In this document: positions 42,266-50,512 of the stretch, piece by piece
Numbering within the stretch: position 1 is the first letter of the stretch
Layout of the letters: every line of letters begins with the position of its first letter
Assembly: GCF_025869345.1 (NCBI RefSeq)
Contig: NZ_JAOZVW010000146.1
Location: 62,001 to 126,000 of the forward strand
Direction of reading: 5' to 3'
DNA: 64,000 bases
DNA from: Sphingopyxis sp.
GTDB lineage: Bacteria > Pseudomonadota > Alphaproteobacteria > Sphingomonadales > Sphingomonadaceae
Position numbers and translations under genes: made by a program
Notes under the pieces: model-generated
The model's input: the letters and a program-made list of their open reading frames with translations, nothing else
Told to the model about the DNA's origin: nothing
Databases searched by the model: none

Positions 42266-42799
42266 ATGCCTCCCTATCCGGCCCCGGAATGGGCAGTAAC
42301 TCAGTGGTTCAACAGCGCGCCCCTGTCGCCAGACTCATTGCGAGGCCGCATTATCGTGTTGGGCGCCTTCCAGATGCTGTGCCCCGGCTGCGTTGCGCAC
42401 GGCCTGCCGCAATTACAGCGCGTGGAGCAGACGTTCAGCCGCGAAGAAGTCGCGGTGGTCGGCCTGCACACCGTGTTCGAGCATCATGCAGCGATGACCC
42501 CGGTCGCGCTCGAAGCTTTTCTGCACGAATATCGGATCGGCTTTCCGGTGGGTGTCGATACCCATACCGATCCCGCGGGGCCGCCGGTAACGATGCAGCG
42601 CTATAAGCTGCGCGGCACGCCATCGTTGATATTGATCGACCGCTTGGGTCAGGTCCGGCATGATGCGTTCGGACAGGAGCCCGATCTGGCATTGGGAGCG
42701 CGCATTGCCATGCTGCTGGCAGAGGGAAGCGGCGCTGAGGTTGCGGTCTCTGATCAACAAGAGCAGCCGAACTGCACGATCGAAGGCGGGTGCAATTGA
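42266..42799 (+). CDS. Thioredoxin-fold redoxin with CPGC motif (177 aa)
   Basis: TlpA/peroxiredoxin-like protein. IIVLGAFQMLCPGCVAHGLPQLQRVEQTF gives the redox CxxC at the expected place after the first strand, and KLRGTPSLILIDRLGQVRHDAFG supplies the cis-proline region. No signal peptide is seen. I prefer the ATG at 42266, preceded by GAAGGAAAT; an ATG seven codons upstream (42245) has no RBS. The tail ends in CTIEGGCN with two further cysteines. The partner is unknown. The 264 bp before it hold no supported gene. Confidence 0.82.
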   Translation: MPPYPAPEWAVTQWFNSAPLSPDSLRGRIIVLGAFQMLCPGCVAHGLPQLQRVEQTFSREEVAVVGLHTVFEHHAAMTPVALEAFLHEYRIGFPVGVDTHTDPAGPPVTMQRYKLRGTPSLILIDRLGQVRHDAFGQEPDLALGARIAMLLAEGSGAEVAVSDQQEQPNCTIEGGCN

Positions 42800-42928
42800 C
42801 CATATGAAACACAGGGACTGCCCTCCCCTTCCGATCCAGACCGCTTCCGCGCGCGAGCGGCAAGAAGCGGCCATAGGCGGAAATACAGTGCCTTAAACAA
42901 AACGGCGCAGCAGCCTGCCCGGGGAGCC

Positions 42929-44254
42929 CTAAGGCTCCGGACGCCAACCCGATGCAAGCAGCCCCCCCGCGCCGAACAGCCGCTGCCGCGCATCGGGCTG
43001 CACCGCCGCTTCGCGAAGCGCGTCCGCCATCGGGTCGTCGATCGGCCAGCGGCCGCTTGCCAGAAAGTCGATCCACGCGTCGATCGCCAGACCCAGCGAC
43101 GGGCATGTGTCGCCGCGCTGCTGATGCCAGGCCAGCGTTTCGAGCCAGCGTTGCGGAATCTTCTGGCTGCCGTCCATCGCGATCTGGATCAGCCGGTGCG
43201 CAAGCGCGGGATTGGCGAAGCGATCGAGCAGCGATGCGGCATAAGCGTCGAGATTCTGCCCCGGCGCCGCATCGATGGTCGGCGCGGCTTCGCGGCGCAT
43301 GATCGCTTCGACGACTGGCCGGATGGCGGGATCGGCGATCGCCTGATGAACATAGTCATGGCCGCGCCCAAGGCCGATATAGGCAAGAGCCGAATGGGCG
43401 CCGTTGAGCATCCGCAGCTTGGCGGTTTCATAGGATGCGACGTCCGCGACCAGTTCGGCCCCCACCTGCTCCCAGCGCGGGCGCGGGCCGGCGAAATCAT
43501 CCTCGATCACCCACTGACGGAAATCTTCGGTGACCACCGTGCCCTCGTCGCGCGCACCGAGCGCGGCTTCGATCGCATCGCGATCAGCGTCGGTGGTCGC
43601 GGGCACGATGCGATCGATCATCGTTGCCGGACAGCGACAGTTGGCATCGAACCAGTCCACCAGATCGGGGTGCGCGGCGACAAGATATTGCCGCATCAGC
43701 CCGCCCAGCACGGCGCCATTATTCGCGAGATTGTCGCAGCTCAATAGCGTAACGCCGGGAAGCCCCGCCGCCTTGCGCGCCGCCAAACCGGCGCCGACGA
43801 AGCGGTAGAGGCTCGATGCCCCCCTTGCCGCGGCGAGGTCGAGCGTGCCGTCGGCGGCACGCAAATAGCCCTTTTCGGTCACCGTGAAACTGAGGATATG
43901 CGTCGTCGGCGCGGCGACAGCGTCGATGACCGCCTGCGGGGCAACCGATCCGACCAGAACATGCCGCACCGCGCCGATCAGACGAAGCGAGGCATCCGCG
44001 GCGCTGCGGGTGCTGATCGAATAGAGACCGTCCTGCGGGTTGAGCTGCGCCGCAACGTCGCCCGAGCGCAAGGAAACGCCGACGATCCCCCAATCGCGAT
44101 CGCCCGCCGCCATCGCATCGTCGGTATAGACCGCCTGATGCGCGCGGTGGAAAGCACCGATCCCGAAATGGACGATTCCGCTCGCTTGCGCGGCGCGGTC
44201 ATAGGCGGGCGCGGCGATCGAAGACGGCAGGCGCGTGTCGGCGGACAATCTCAC
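42929..44254 (-). CDS. Mannitol dehydrogenase-family uronate reductase (tagaturonate or fructuronate reductase, 441 aa)
   Basis: NAD-dependent polyol/uronate oxidoreductase. The N-terminal cofactor domain begins IVHFGIGAFHRAHQAVYTDD. The catalytic region has the family signature YETAKLRMLNGAHSALAYIG, with the lysine of the active site, and DGSQKIPQRW. By sequence it resembles fructuronate reductase (UxuB type). It lies with uronate isomerase and altronate dehydratase and without mannonate dehydratase, so its task here is more likely tagaturonate to altronate. The start is GTG, overlapping the uxaC stop (GTGA). Last gene of a four-gene operon under the operator at 47802. Confidence 0.88.
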   Translation of the reverse strand: MRLSADTRLPSSIAAPAYDRAAQASGIVHFGIGAFHRAHQAVYTDDAMAAGDRDWGIVGVSLRSGDVAAQLNPQDGLYSISTRSAADASLRLIGAVRHVLVGSVAPQAVIDAVAAPTTHILSFTVTEKGYLRAADGTLDLAAARGASSLYRFVGAGLAARKAAGLPGVTLLSCDNLANNGAVLGGLMRQYLVAAHPDLVDWFDANCRCPATMIDRIVPATTDADRDAIEAALGARDEGTVVTEDFRQWVIEDDFAGPRPRWEQVGAELVADVASYETAKLRMLNGAHSALAYIGLGRGHDYVHQAIADPAIRPVVEAIMRREAAPTIDAAPGQNLDAYAASLLDRFANPALAHRLIQIAMDGSQKIPQRWLETLAWHQQRGDTCPSLGLAIDAWIDFLASGRWPIDDPMADALREAAVQPDARQRLFGAGGLLASGWRPEP

Positions 44255-45663
44255 AGCTTATAGGCCGCCTTGGCGAGACGGTAGCTGAGGTCGGTCGCCA
44301 GTTCGGCGGCTTCCCATTCCTCCATCCGATGCTCCGCGACAAGCTGGGCCAGAAAGCCGCAATCGATCCGCCGCGCGACGTCATGCCGCGCCGGGATCGA
44401 CAGGAAGGCCCGCGTGTCGTCGTTGAAGCCGACCGTATTATAGAAGCCGGCGGTTTCGGTCGTCTGCTGCCGGAACCTGCGCATCCCTTCGGGACTGTCG
44501 TGGAACCACCAGGCGGGGCCAAGCTTCAACGCCGGATAATGGCCCGCGAGCGGCGCAAGTTCACGCGCATAGCTCGTCTCGTCGAGCGTGAAGAGAATGA
44601 CCGTCAGCGCCGTCTCATTGCCATAGCGGCCGAGCAGCGGGCGCAGCGCATGAACATAATCGGTGCCCGTTGGAATATCGGCGCCCTTGTCGCGGCCATA
44701 ATGGGCGAACAGCCAGGGGTTATGGTTGCGGAAAGCGCCGGGGTGGATTTGCATGACCAGGCCGTCGTCGAGGCTCATTCCCGCCATCACGGTCAGCATA
44801 TGCGCGCGGAACAGTTCGGCGTCGGCCGCGCTGACATCGGTGCCGGTGACCCGCGCGAACAGGGCTTCGGCCTCGGCATCGGAAAGGTCTGCCGTCGCCG
44901 CGCTGGGATGCCCATGGTCGGTCGAGGTCGCCCCCATGCTCGCAAAGAAGGCGCGGCGCCGGCGATGCGCGGCAAGATAGCCGGCATAGGAAAAGGCATC
45001 CTCGCCCGACAGCTCCGACAGGCGCGCCAGATTGTCGCGAAAGCCCTCGAACTCGGGATCGACGACCGGATCGGGCCGATAGGCGGTGATGACGCGCCCG
45101 CCCCATTCGCCCTTTTCGTTGGCGGTGCGGATGACCGCGTGATGGTCGAGCGTGTCGAGCGGGCTTTCGGTCGTCGCGATCACCTCTATCCGGTAACGAT
45201 CGAACAGCGCGCGCGGACGAAAGGCGTCGGCCGCCAGCGTTTCGGTGATGTGGTCGTAATAGAGATCCGACGTCTCGGCTGAAAATTGCACCTCGAGCCC
45301 GAACACCTCGGCGAACACCCAGTCCATCCACATTCGCGACGGCGTTCCGCGAAAAAGATGATAATGCTGCGCGAACAACCGCCAGCTCTCGCGCGGGTCG
45401 GCATCGGGATTGCGGATGCCGAGCGCGTCGAGCGAAACGCCCTGCGAATACAGCATCCGGAACACATAATGGTCGGGATGCAGCAGCATTTCCGTCGCAT
45501 TTCCGAAAGGCGCGTTGGCCGCAAACCAGGCCGGGTCGGTGTGTCCGTGCGGGCTGATGATCGGCAGATCGGCAACCTCGGCATACAGGCGGCGCGCAAT
45601 GGCGCGCTGAGCCGGATCGGACGGAAAGAGCCGGTCCGGATGGAGGGTCAGCGGACGAAACAT
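44251..45663 (-). CDS. uxaC: Uronate isomerase UxaC (470 aa)
   Basis: Isomerises galacturonate to tagaturonate (and glucuronate to fructuronate), the first step of the bacterial hexuronate pathway. Full-length match in character: ADLPIISPHGHTDPAWFAANAPFGNATEMLLHPDHYVFRMLYSQGV, with the metal histidines in HGHTDP (39-44), and VITAYRPDPVVDPEFEGF, QIHPGAFRNHNPWLF and KLGPAWWFHDSPEGMRRFRQQTTETAGFYNTVGFNDDTRAF. It lies seven bases after the permease gene and overlaps the reductase gene. Confidence 0.96.
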   Translation of the reverse strand: MFRPLTLHPDRLFPSDPAQRAIARRLYAEVADLPIISPHGHTDPAWFAANAPFGNATEMLLHPDHYVFRMLYSQGVSLDALGIRNPDADPRESWRLFAQHYHLFRGTPSRMWMDWVFAEVFGLEVQFSAETSDLYYDHITETLAADAFRPRALFDRYRIEVIATTESPLDTLDHHAVIRTANEKGEWGGRVITAYRPDPVVDPEFEGFRDNLARLSELSGEDAFSYAGYLAAHRRRRAFFASMGATSTDHGHPSAATADLSDAEAEALFARVTGTDVSAADAELFRAHMLTVMAGMSLDDGLVMQIHPGAFRNHNPWLFAHYGRDKGADIPTGTDYVHALRPLLGRYGNETALTVILFTLDETSYARELAPLAGHYPALKLGPAWWFHDSPEGMRRFRQQTTETAGFYNTVGFNDDTRAFLSIPARHDVARRIDCGFLAQLVAEHRMEEWEAAELATDLSYRLAKAAYKL

Positions 45664-45670
45664 CGCGAGC

Positions 45671-46957
45671 CTATACCGTCACGCGGTCGAGACGCGGCGA
45701 CAGAAGATGCACCGCCAGCAGCGCGACGAAATAGGCGCTCGCGCAGATGCCGAACAATATCTGATAATTATTGCCCGTCGTCTCGAGGATATAGCCGGTG
45801 AACAGCGCCATGCCCATGCCGCCGACCGCCCCGACGGTGCCGCCGATGCCGACCACCGAGCCCACCGCCCCGCGCGGGAAGATGTCCGACGGCAGCGTGT
45901 AGAGGTTCGCGGAGAAAGCCTGATGCGCGGCGGTTGCGAGCCCGATGATCAGCACCGCAGTCCAGACGCTGTCGATGTCCTGCGCGAAATAGACCGGCAC
46001 GACGCAGCAGGCGCAGACGAACATCGTCAATTTCCGGGCGAAATTGGGGGTGCGCCCCGCCTTGATCAGCCGCGAGGAGAGCCAGCCGCCGGCCACGCTG
46101 CCCACATCGGAAATCAGATAGATGGCCGCAAGCGGCAGACCGAAGCTCTTGAGGTCCATGTCATAGCGCTCGAACAGATAGCCGGGCAGCCAGAAGAGGA
46201 AGAACCACCAGATCGGGTCGATGAAAAATTTCCCGAGCGCATAGGACCAGGTCTCGCGTATGCCGAGCAGCCGCCCCCAACCGATCGGCGTCACCGGGTC
46301 CGCCGGATCCTGCTGGATCCAGGCGCGCTCACCCTCCGACAGTCTGGGATGCTCGTCGGGATGGCGATAGATCGCCCACCAGGCAATCAGCCACAACACC
46401 CCGAACAGACCGGTGACGTAAAAGGCGACGCGCCAGTCGAACATGAGGACGAGGAAGGGAACGAGCAGCGGCGTGACGATCGCGCCGACATTCGCGCCCG
46501 CATTGAACAAGCCGATCGCGAAAGCCCGCTCCTTTTGCGGGAACCAGTCGGTGACGGCACGGATGCCGGCAGGGAAATTGCCCGATTCGCCGATACCAAG
46601 ACCGGCCCGCGCGAGCGCGAACTGGGTTACGCTCGACGCCAGACCGTGCGCCATGTGGCTTACCGTCCAGATGACGATCGCAACAAGATAGCCGACGCGC
46701 GCGCCGACCTTGTCGACGATCCGTCCGAAACCGATATAGCCGATGGCATAGGCGACCTGGAACCAGAAGACGATGTTGGCGAAATCACCCTCGGTCCACC
46801 CCATTTCATGCTGGAGCGTTGGCTTGAGGACGCCGATCATCTGGCGATCGACATAGTTGATTGCGGTGGCGAGAAAGAGCAGGCCGACAATGACCCAGCG
46901 ATATCGTCCGACATTGGCCACCGGCGGCACGATCTTTTCTGCGATTGCGTCTGCCAT
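45671..46957 (-). CDS. Hexuronate MFS permease, ExuT-like (428 aa)
   Basis: Twelve-helix major facilitator of the anion:cation symporter type (ExuT/GarP family). Family features are RWVIVGLLFLATAINYVDRQMIGVLKPTLQHEMGWTEGDFANIVFWFQVAYAIGYIGFGRIVDKVG and GLGIGESGNFPAGIRAVTDWFPQKERAFAIGLFNAGANVGAI, both typical of hexuronate carriers. The ATG at 46957 follows GGGGAGAG; the GTG one codon earlier is less likely. It would import galacturonate released by the pectinases, 20 bp after the hydratase gene. Confidence 0.92.
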   Translation of the reverse strand: MADAIAEKIVPPVANVGRYRWVIVGLLFLATAINYVDRQMIGVLKPTLQHEMGWTEGDFANIVFWFQVAYAIGYIGFGRIVDKVGARVGYLVAIVIWTVSHMAHGLASSVTQFALARAGLGIGESGNFPAGIRAVTDWFPQKERAFAIGLFNAGANVGAIVTPLLVPFLVLMFDWRVAFYVTGLFGVLWLIAWWAIYRHPDEHPRLSEGERAWIQQDPADPVTPIGWGRLLGIRETWSYALGKFFIDPIWWFFLFWLPGYLFERYDMDLKSFGLPLAAIYLISDVGSVAGGWLSSRLIKAGRTPNFARKLTMFVCACCVVPVYFAQDIDSVWTAVLIIGLATAAHQAFSANLYTLPSDIFPRGAVGSVVGIGGTVGAVGGMGMALFTGYILETTGNNYQILFGICASAYFVALLAVHLLSPRLDRVTV

Positions 46958-46977
46958 CACTCTCCCCTTATCTGCCT

Positions 46978-47775
46978 CTAGAGGCTTTCGATCAGACAGC
47001 CGACGCGGATTTTTCCGTCGAACAGCGCCTCCACCGTCTGGCCCGGCGTGACTTCATGGACGCCCGTTATGGCACCCGACGACACCCAGGTGCCGGGCGC
47101 TATGGATACCCCCCGTCGATGCAGGGTGCGTACCAGGAAGGCGGCAGCGCCGAAGGGGCCGTCGAGCATCGTCTCCATCGTCGCTTCGCCCACTTTCGCT
47201 CCTTCGATGAACATCGCGACAGGCATGCGGATCAGGTCGACATCGCGCCATGCCGCGATAGGCGGGCCGAGCACCAATCCCTTGTTGTTGCCATAATCCG
47301 ACGCCGTGACGGCAGGTCCGTGCTGGTTGATTTCGGCAAAGGGCGAGCTTGCGATCTCGATCCCGGCGCGCACTTCTTCGATGCAATCGCGGATCGAAAC
47401 CGCGTCGTAATCGACATCGCCGACCGCGCCGAGCCGTAGCAAAACTTCCGCTTCGGCGGCAGCGAATCCCGGCACGAATACCGGCATCGCGGGCGCGGCA
47501 CCAGATGACTCCTCGCGAATTTCCTCGGAGAAAATGGGCCCCGTGAGACGATTGTCGCCATAGCGGTCCGCAAGATCGTCGGCGATCCGGCCGACCTTCC
47601 AGCCGCCGACAGGCCGGCCGTCGAGCCGGATCGCATGGTCCTGAATCGCATAAGCCGCAGCCATGGTTTGCGGCACGGCGCCGGGATAAGAGGTAAGCGG
47701 TGTCTTTCCGGCGCGCGCGGCAAGAAGCGCCCGGGCCACAGTTTCCGCTTCGTTCGTCGCACTCATCTTTGTCAT
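46978..47775 (-). CDS. 2-keto-4-pentenoate hydratase/FAH-family enzyme (265 aa)
   Basis: Member of the MhpD-like branch of the fumarylacetoacetate hydrolase superfamily, metal-dependent hydratases or decarboxylases of 2-keto acids. Motifs: AAYAIQDHAIRLDGRPVGGWKVG at the N-terminus; GFAAAEAEVLLRLG with the metal-binding ExE; GIEIASSPF and NQHGPAVTASDYGNNKGLVLGPP. It is the first gene of the hexuronate operon, right behind the LacI operator. No step of the known galacturonate pathways in this locus needs it, so its substrate (perhaps a 2-keto-deoxy sugar acid) is open. A second ATG three codons in (47766) is also possible. Confidence 0.85.
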   Translation of the reverse strand: MTKMSATNEAETVARALLAARAGKTPLTSYPGAVPQTMAAAYAIQDHAIRLDGRPVGGWKVGRIADDLADRYGDNRLTGPIFSEEIREESSGAAPAMPVFVPGFAAAEAEVLLRLGAVGDVDYDAVSIRDCIEEVRAGIEIASSPFAEINQHGPAVTASDYGNNKGLVLGPPIAAWRDVDLIRMPVAMFIEGAKVGEATMETMLDGPFGAAAFLVRTLHRRGVSIAPGTWVSSGAITGVHEVTPGQTVEALFDGKIRVGCLIESL

Positions 47776-47801
47776 TTCCCTCTTCTGGCTTCTACTCTAA
47801 A

Positions 47802-47815
47802 AGACACCGGTGTCA
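47802..47815. promoter_or_regulatory. LacI-regulon operator 1 (hydratase operon/lacI)
   Basis: AGACACCGGTGTCA, with a perfect 12-bp palindrome GACACCGGTGTC at 47803-47814. On the minus strand it overlaps a TTGACA that may be the -35 of the hydratase operon. It lies between the hydratase start (47775) and the lacI start (47933) and could control both. Confidence 0.85.
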
Positions 47816-47932
47816 AAAACAAGCGATTAGGCGAGCCCGCCTGTTGATTTCGGTTCCCCGAACGCTCACTAGGCAAGAAATAGCGCCGATCTGCGGATCA
47901 TCCGGCGGACCAACGAGCGGAGTGCGGACAAT

Positions 47933-48979
47933 ATGCGAGCAAACAAAGGTGAGCCGGGTTCCAAACAGCCGACGATCAACGACGTCGCCGCCTTGGCCGG
48001 TGTGTCGAAAAAGACCGTCAGCCGCGTCATCAATCGATCCGAGTTCATCGCCGAAAAGACGCGCAAGGCGGTGCAGGACGCCATCGAAACCCTAGGCTTC
48101 GTTCCCAATCCCCAGGCGCGCGCCCTCGCCTTTCGCCGCAATTTCCTGATCGCGCTACTCCACGACAATCCCAATGCCCAGACGGTGCTGAACTTCCAGC
48201 AAGGGGTTCTCGATGCGATCAAGGACAGCGACCTGGCTTTGCTCGTCCGTCCGGTCGACCGCGGATCGGACCGCATGTTGGAAGACGTCCGCATCTTTCT
48301 GGAAAAGCAGCGTCCGATCGGTGCCATGCTGCTCCCTCCCATTTCCGAGAATGATGCGCTCGCGGCGCTGTGCAGCGAATTGGGGGTGCGTTACGTCAGA
48401 GTCGGATCGGCGCTCCTCGACGACGCGGTGCATTGCGTATCCTCCAACGATCGCGAGGTGGTGGCGGAGGCGGTGCGCAGGCTGATCGGCCTCGGCCATC
48501 GCCGAATCGGTTTCGTGCGCGGCCCCGTAGGTTTTCGGTCCGCTGCCGAGCGCGAGGAAGGTTTCCACACCGCGCTCCGCGAGGCGGGCCTGACGCTCGC
48601 GCCCAACCATTTCGCACCCGGCAATTATCGCTATGCCGCGGGCGTCGAGGCGGGCGAGGCCTTGCTGTCGCTGGCTGAACCCCCGACGGCGGTTTTCTGT
48701 TCGAACGACGAAATGGCAGCGGGGGTGATGAGCGTCGCTCATAGCAAGGGTCTTTCGGTTCCGGGGCAACTTTCGATCATCGGATTCGACGATTCGCCTA
48801 CGGCAACCCATATCTGGCCGGCGCTGAGCACGGTGCGCTGGCCGATCCGCGAGATGGGCGCGCGCGCCGCACGGACGCTGGTCCCCGATTTCCTCGACGG
48901 CACCGCGATCGAGGAAAGCCCGGTGCTTGCCTCGACCTTCATCGAGCGCCAGTCGGTCGCCGCGCCGGCCCAGCCCTGA
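47933..48979 (+). CDS. LacI-family regulator of the pectin/galacturonate regulon (348 aa)
   Basis: Repressor with N-terminal helix-turn-helix PTINDVAALAGVSKKTVSRVINRSEFIAEKTRKAVQDAIETLGFVPNPQARALA (about residues 13-65), whose recognition helix and hinge are standard for LacI. The effector domain follows (FLIALLHDNPNAQ, GHRRIGFVRGPVGFRSAAEREEGF, AVFCSNDEMAAGVM, PGQLSIIGFDDSPTATHIWPALSTVRWP). The DxxP and DDSPTA stretch is common in uronate-responsive members. No strong RBS is visible. It is flanked by two operators (47802 and 49013) and likely regulates itself. The effector is probably a galacturonate-pathway intermediate. Confidence 0.93.
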   Translation: MRANKGEPGSKQPTINDVAALAGVSKKTVSRVINRSEFIAEKTRKAVQDAIETLGFVPNPQARALAFRRNFLIALLHDNPNAQTVLNFQQGVLDAIKDSDLALLVRPVDRGSDRMLEDVRIFLEKQRPIGAMLLPPISENDALAALCSELGVRYVRVGSALLDDAVHCVSSNDREVVAEAVRRLIGLGHRRIGFVRGPVGFRSAAEREEGFHTALREAGLTLAPNHFAPGNYRYAAGVEAGEALLSLAEPPTAVFCSNDEMAAGVMSVAHSKGLSVPGQLSIIGFDDSPTATHIWPALSTVRWPIREMGARAARTLVPDFLDGTAIEESPVLASTFIERQSVAAPAQP

Positions 48980-49011
48980 ACTATCGGCCATCATCAAAGC
49001 GAGGCGCATAT

Positions 49012-50502
49012 ATGACACCGGTAACCGCAATCAGGATCGACCCCGACGACAATGTCGCGACATTGCTTGCCAACGGCGCTGCGGGCGATCTGCTGCGCAT
49101 CGACGACGCCCCCATCGCGCTCTCCGTTGCCGTTCCGCATGGTCACAAGGTAGCGATCGCGCCGATTGCCCGCGGCGACAAGGTGATCAAATATGGCTTT
49201 CCGATCGGTATCGCCTCGACCGATATCGCGGTCGGCGACCATGTTCACAGCCATAATCTTTCAACCGCGCTGACGCCCGATACGTCATTCAGTTTCACGC
49301 CCGCGGCGGCCAAAATCGTCGCGGCGGCAAGTAGCGGCCCGAGCTTTCGGGGCTATCGGCGCGCCGATGGGCAAGTGGGAACGCGTAACGAAATCTGGAT
49401 CATCCCTACCGTCGGCTGTGTCGGCAATCTCGCCGAACGGGTCGCGCGGATCGCCGCCGCGCGTCATGCCGGACGGATCGATGGCATCCATGCGTTCAAA
49501 CACCCTTTCGGCTGTTCGCAGCTTGGCGATGACCTGGGCCACACGCGCGCGTTGCTCGCCGCGCTGGCGCGCCATCCCAATGCCGGCGGGGTGCTGATCG
49601 TCGGGCTCGGCTGCGAGAATAACCAGCTCGGCGCACTCCTCGACGGCATCCCGCCCGAAAGCCGGACGCATATTCGCAGCCTTGCCGCGCAAGCGGTCGA
49701 GGACGACGAGGCCGCGTGCCTGGCGCTGGTCGATGAACTGGTCGCCGATGCGGCACAGGCCGAGCGCAGCGACGTCCCGCTCGCCGACCTCGTGCTGGGG
49801 GTCAAGTGCGGCGGGTCCGACGGCATGTCCGGCCTGACCGCCAATCCGCTGGTCGGCCGGATGGGCGATGCCGTCGCGGCGGCCGGCGGGCGGGTCATTC
49901 TTTCGGAAATACCCGAAATCTTCGGCGCCGAACCCATGCTGCTCGGCCGCGCCGTATCGCGCGACGTCTTCGATCGCGCCGCGACGCTGATCGACGACTT
50001 CAAGGCCTATTTCACGCGCCACGGCGAGCCGGTCAGCGAAAACCCCTCCCCCGGCAATCTTGCGGGCGGGATCACGACGCTGGAGGAAAAGTCGCTGGGC
50101 GCCGTGCAGAAAGGCGGACGAGTCCCCCTCACCGACGTGCAGCGCTACGGCGGCCGGGCATCGCTCCCCGGCCTCACGCTGCTGGAGGCGCCGGGCAATG
50201 ACGCCGTATCGTCGACGGCGCTCACCGCCGCGGGGGCGACGCTGATCCTGTTCACGACGGGACGCGGAACCCCGCTCGGCTTTCCCGCCCCCACGCTCAA
50301 GATCGCGTCCAATTCGGCGCTCGCCACGCGCAAACGCGGCTGGATCGATTTCGACGCGGGGCAAGTGCTAGCCGATGGGTTCGAAGGCGCCGCCGATGCG
50401 CTGCTTACCCTGCTGGTCGATACCGCCTCCGGCCGCGAGACGCGTTCCGAGGTCAATGGCGAGCGCGACATCGCGATCTGGAAATCGGGCGTGACGCTGT
50501 AG
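49012..50502 (+). CDS. uxaA: Altronate dehydratase UxaA (496 aa)
   Basis: Converts altronate to 2-keto-3-deoxygluconate. The N-terminal SAF domain (IALSVAVPHGHKVAIAPIARGDKVIKYGFPIGIASTDIAVGDHVHSHNL) is fused to the catalytic part with GYRRADGQVGTRNEIWIIPTVGCVGNLAERVA, FKHPFGCSQLGDDLGHTRALLAALARHPNAGGVLIVGLGCENNQ and VLGVKCGGSDGMSGLTANPLVGRMGD. The length matches full-length UxaA. RBS-like GAGGCG lies upstream. The start codon sits at the edge of a LacI operator, which runs on into the first codons. It converges with the GH43 gene, ten bases apart. Confidence 0.96.
   Translation: MTPVTAIRIDPDDNVATLLANGAAGDLLRIDDAPIALSVAVPHGHKVAIAPIARGDKVIKYGFPIGIASTDIAVGDHVHSHNLSTALTPDTSFSFTPAAAKIVAAASSGPSFRGYRRADGQVGTRNEIWIIPTVGCVGNLAERVARIAAARHAGRIDGIHAFKHPFGCSQLGDDLGHTRALLAALARHPNAGGVLIVGLGCENNQLGALLDGIPPESRTHIRSLAAQAVEDDEAACLALVDELVADAAQAERSDVPLADLVLGVKCGGSDGMSGLTANPLVGRMGDAVAAAGGRVILSEIPEIFGAEPMLLGRAVSRDVFDRAATLIDDFKAYFTRHGEPVSENPSPGNLAGGITTLEEKSLGAVQKGGRVPLTDVQRYGGRASLPGLTLLEAPGNDAVSSTALTAAGATLILFTTGRGTPLGFPAPTLKIASNSALATRKRGWIDFDAGQVLADGFEGAADALLTLLVDTASGRETRSEVNGERDIAIWKSGVTL
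49013..49026. promoter_or_regulatory. LacI-regulon operator 2, overlapping the uxaA start
   Basis: TGACACCGGTAACC, overlapping the ATG (49012-49014) and coding for Thr-Pro-Val-Thr. It differs from the palindrome only in the right half, like operators 3, 4 and 5. Repressor bound here would block elongation rather than RNA polymerase binding. Confidence 0.7.
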
Positions 50503-50512
50503 GGTCCGGCCC

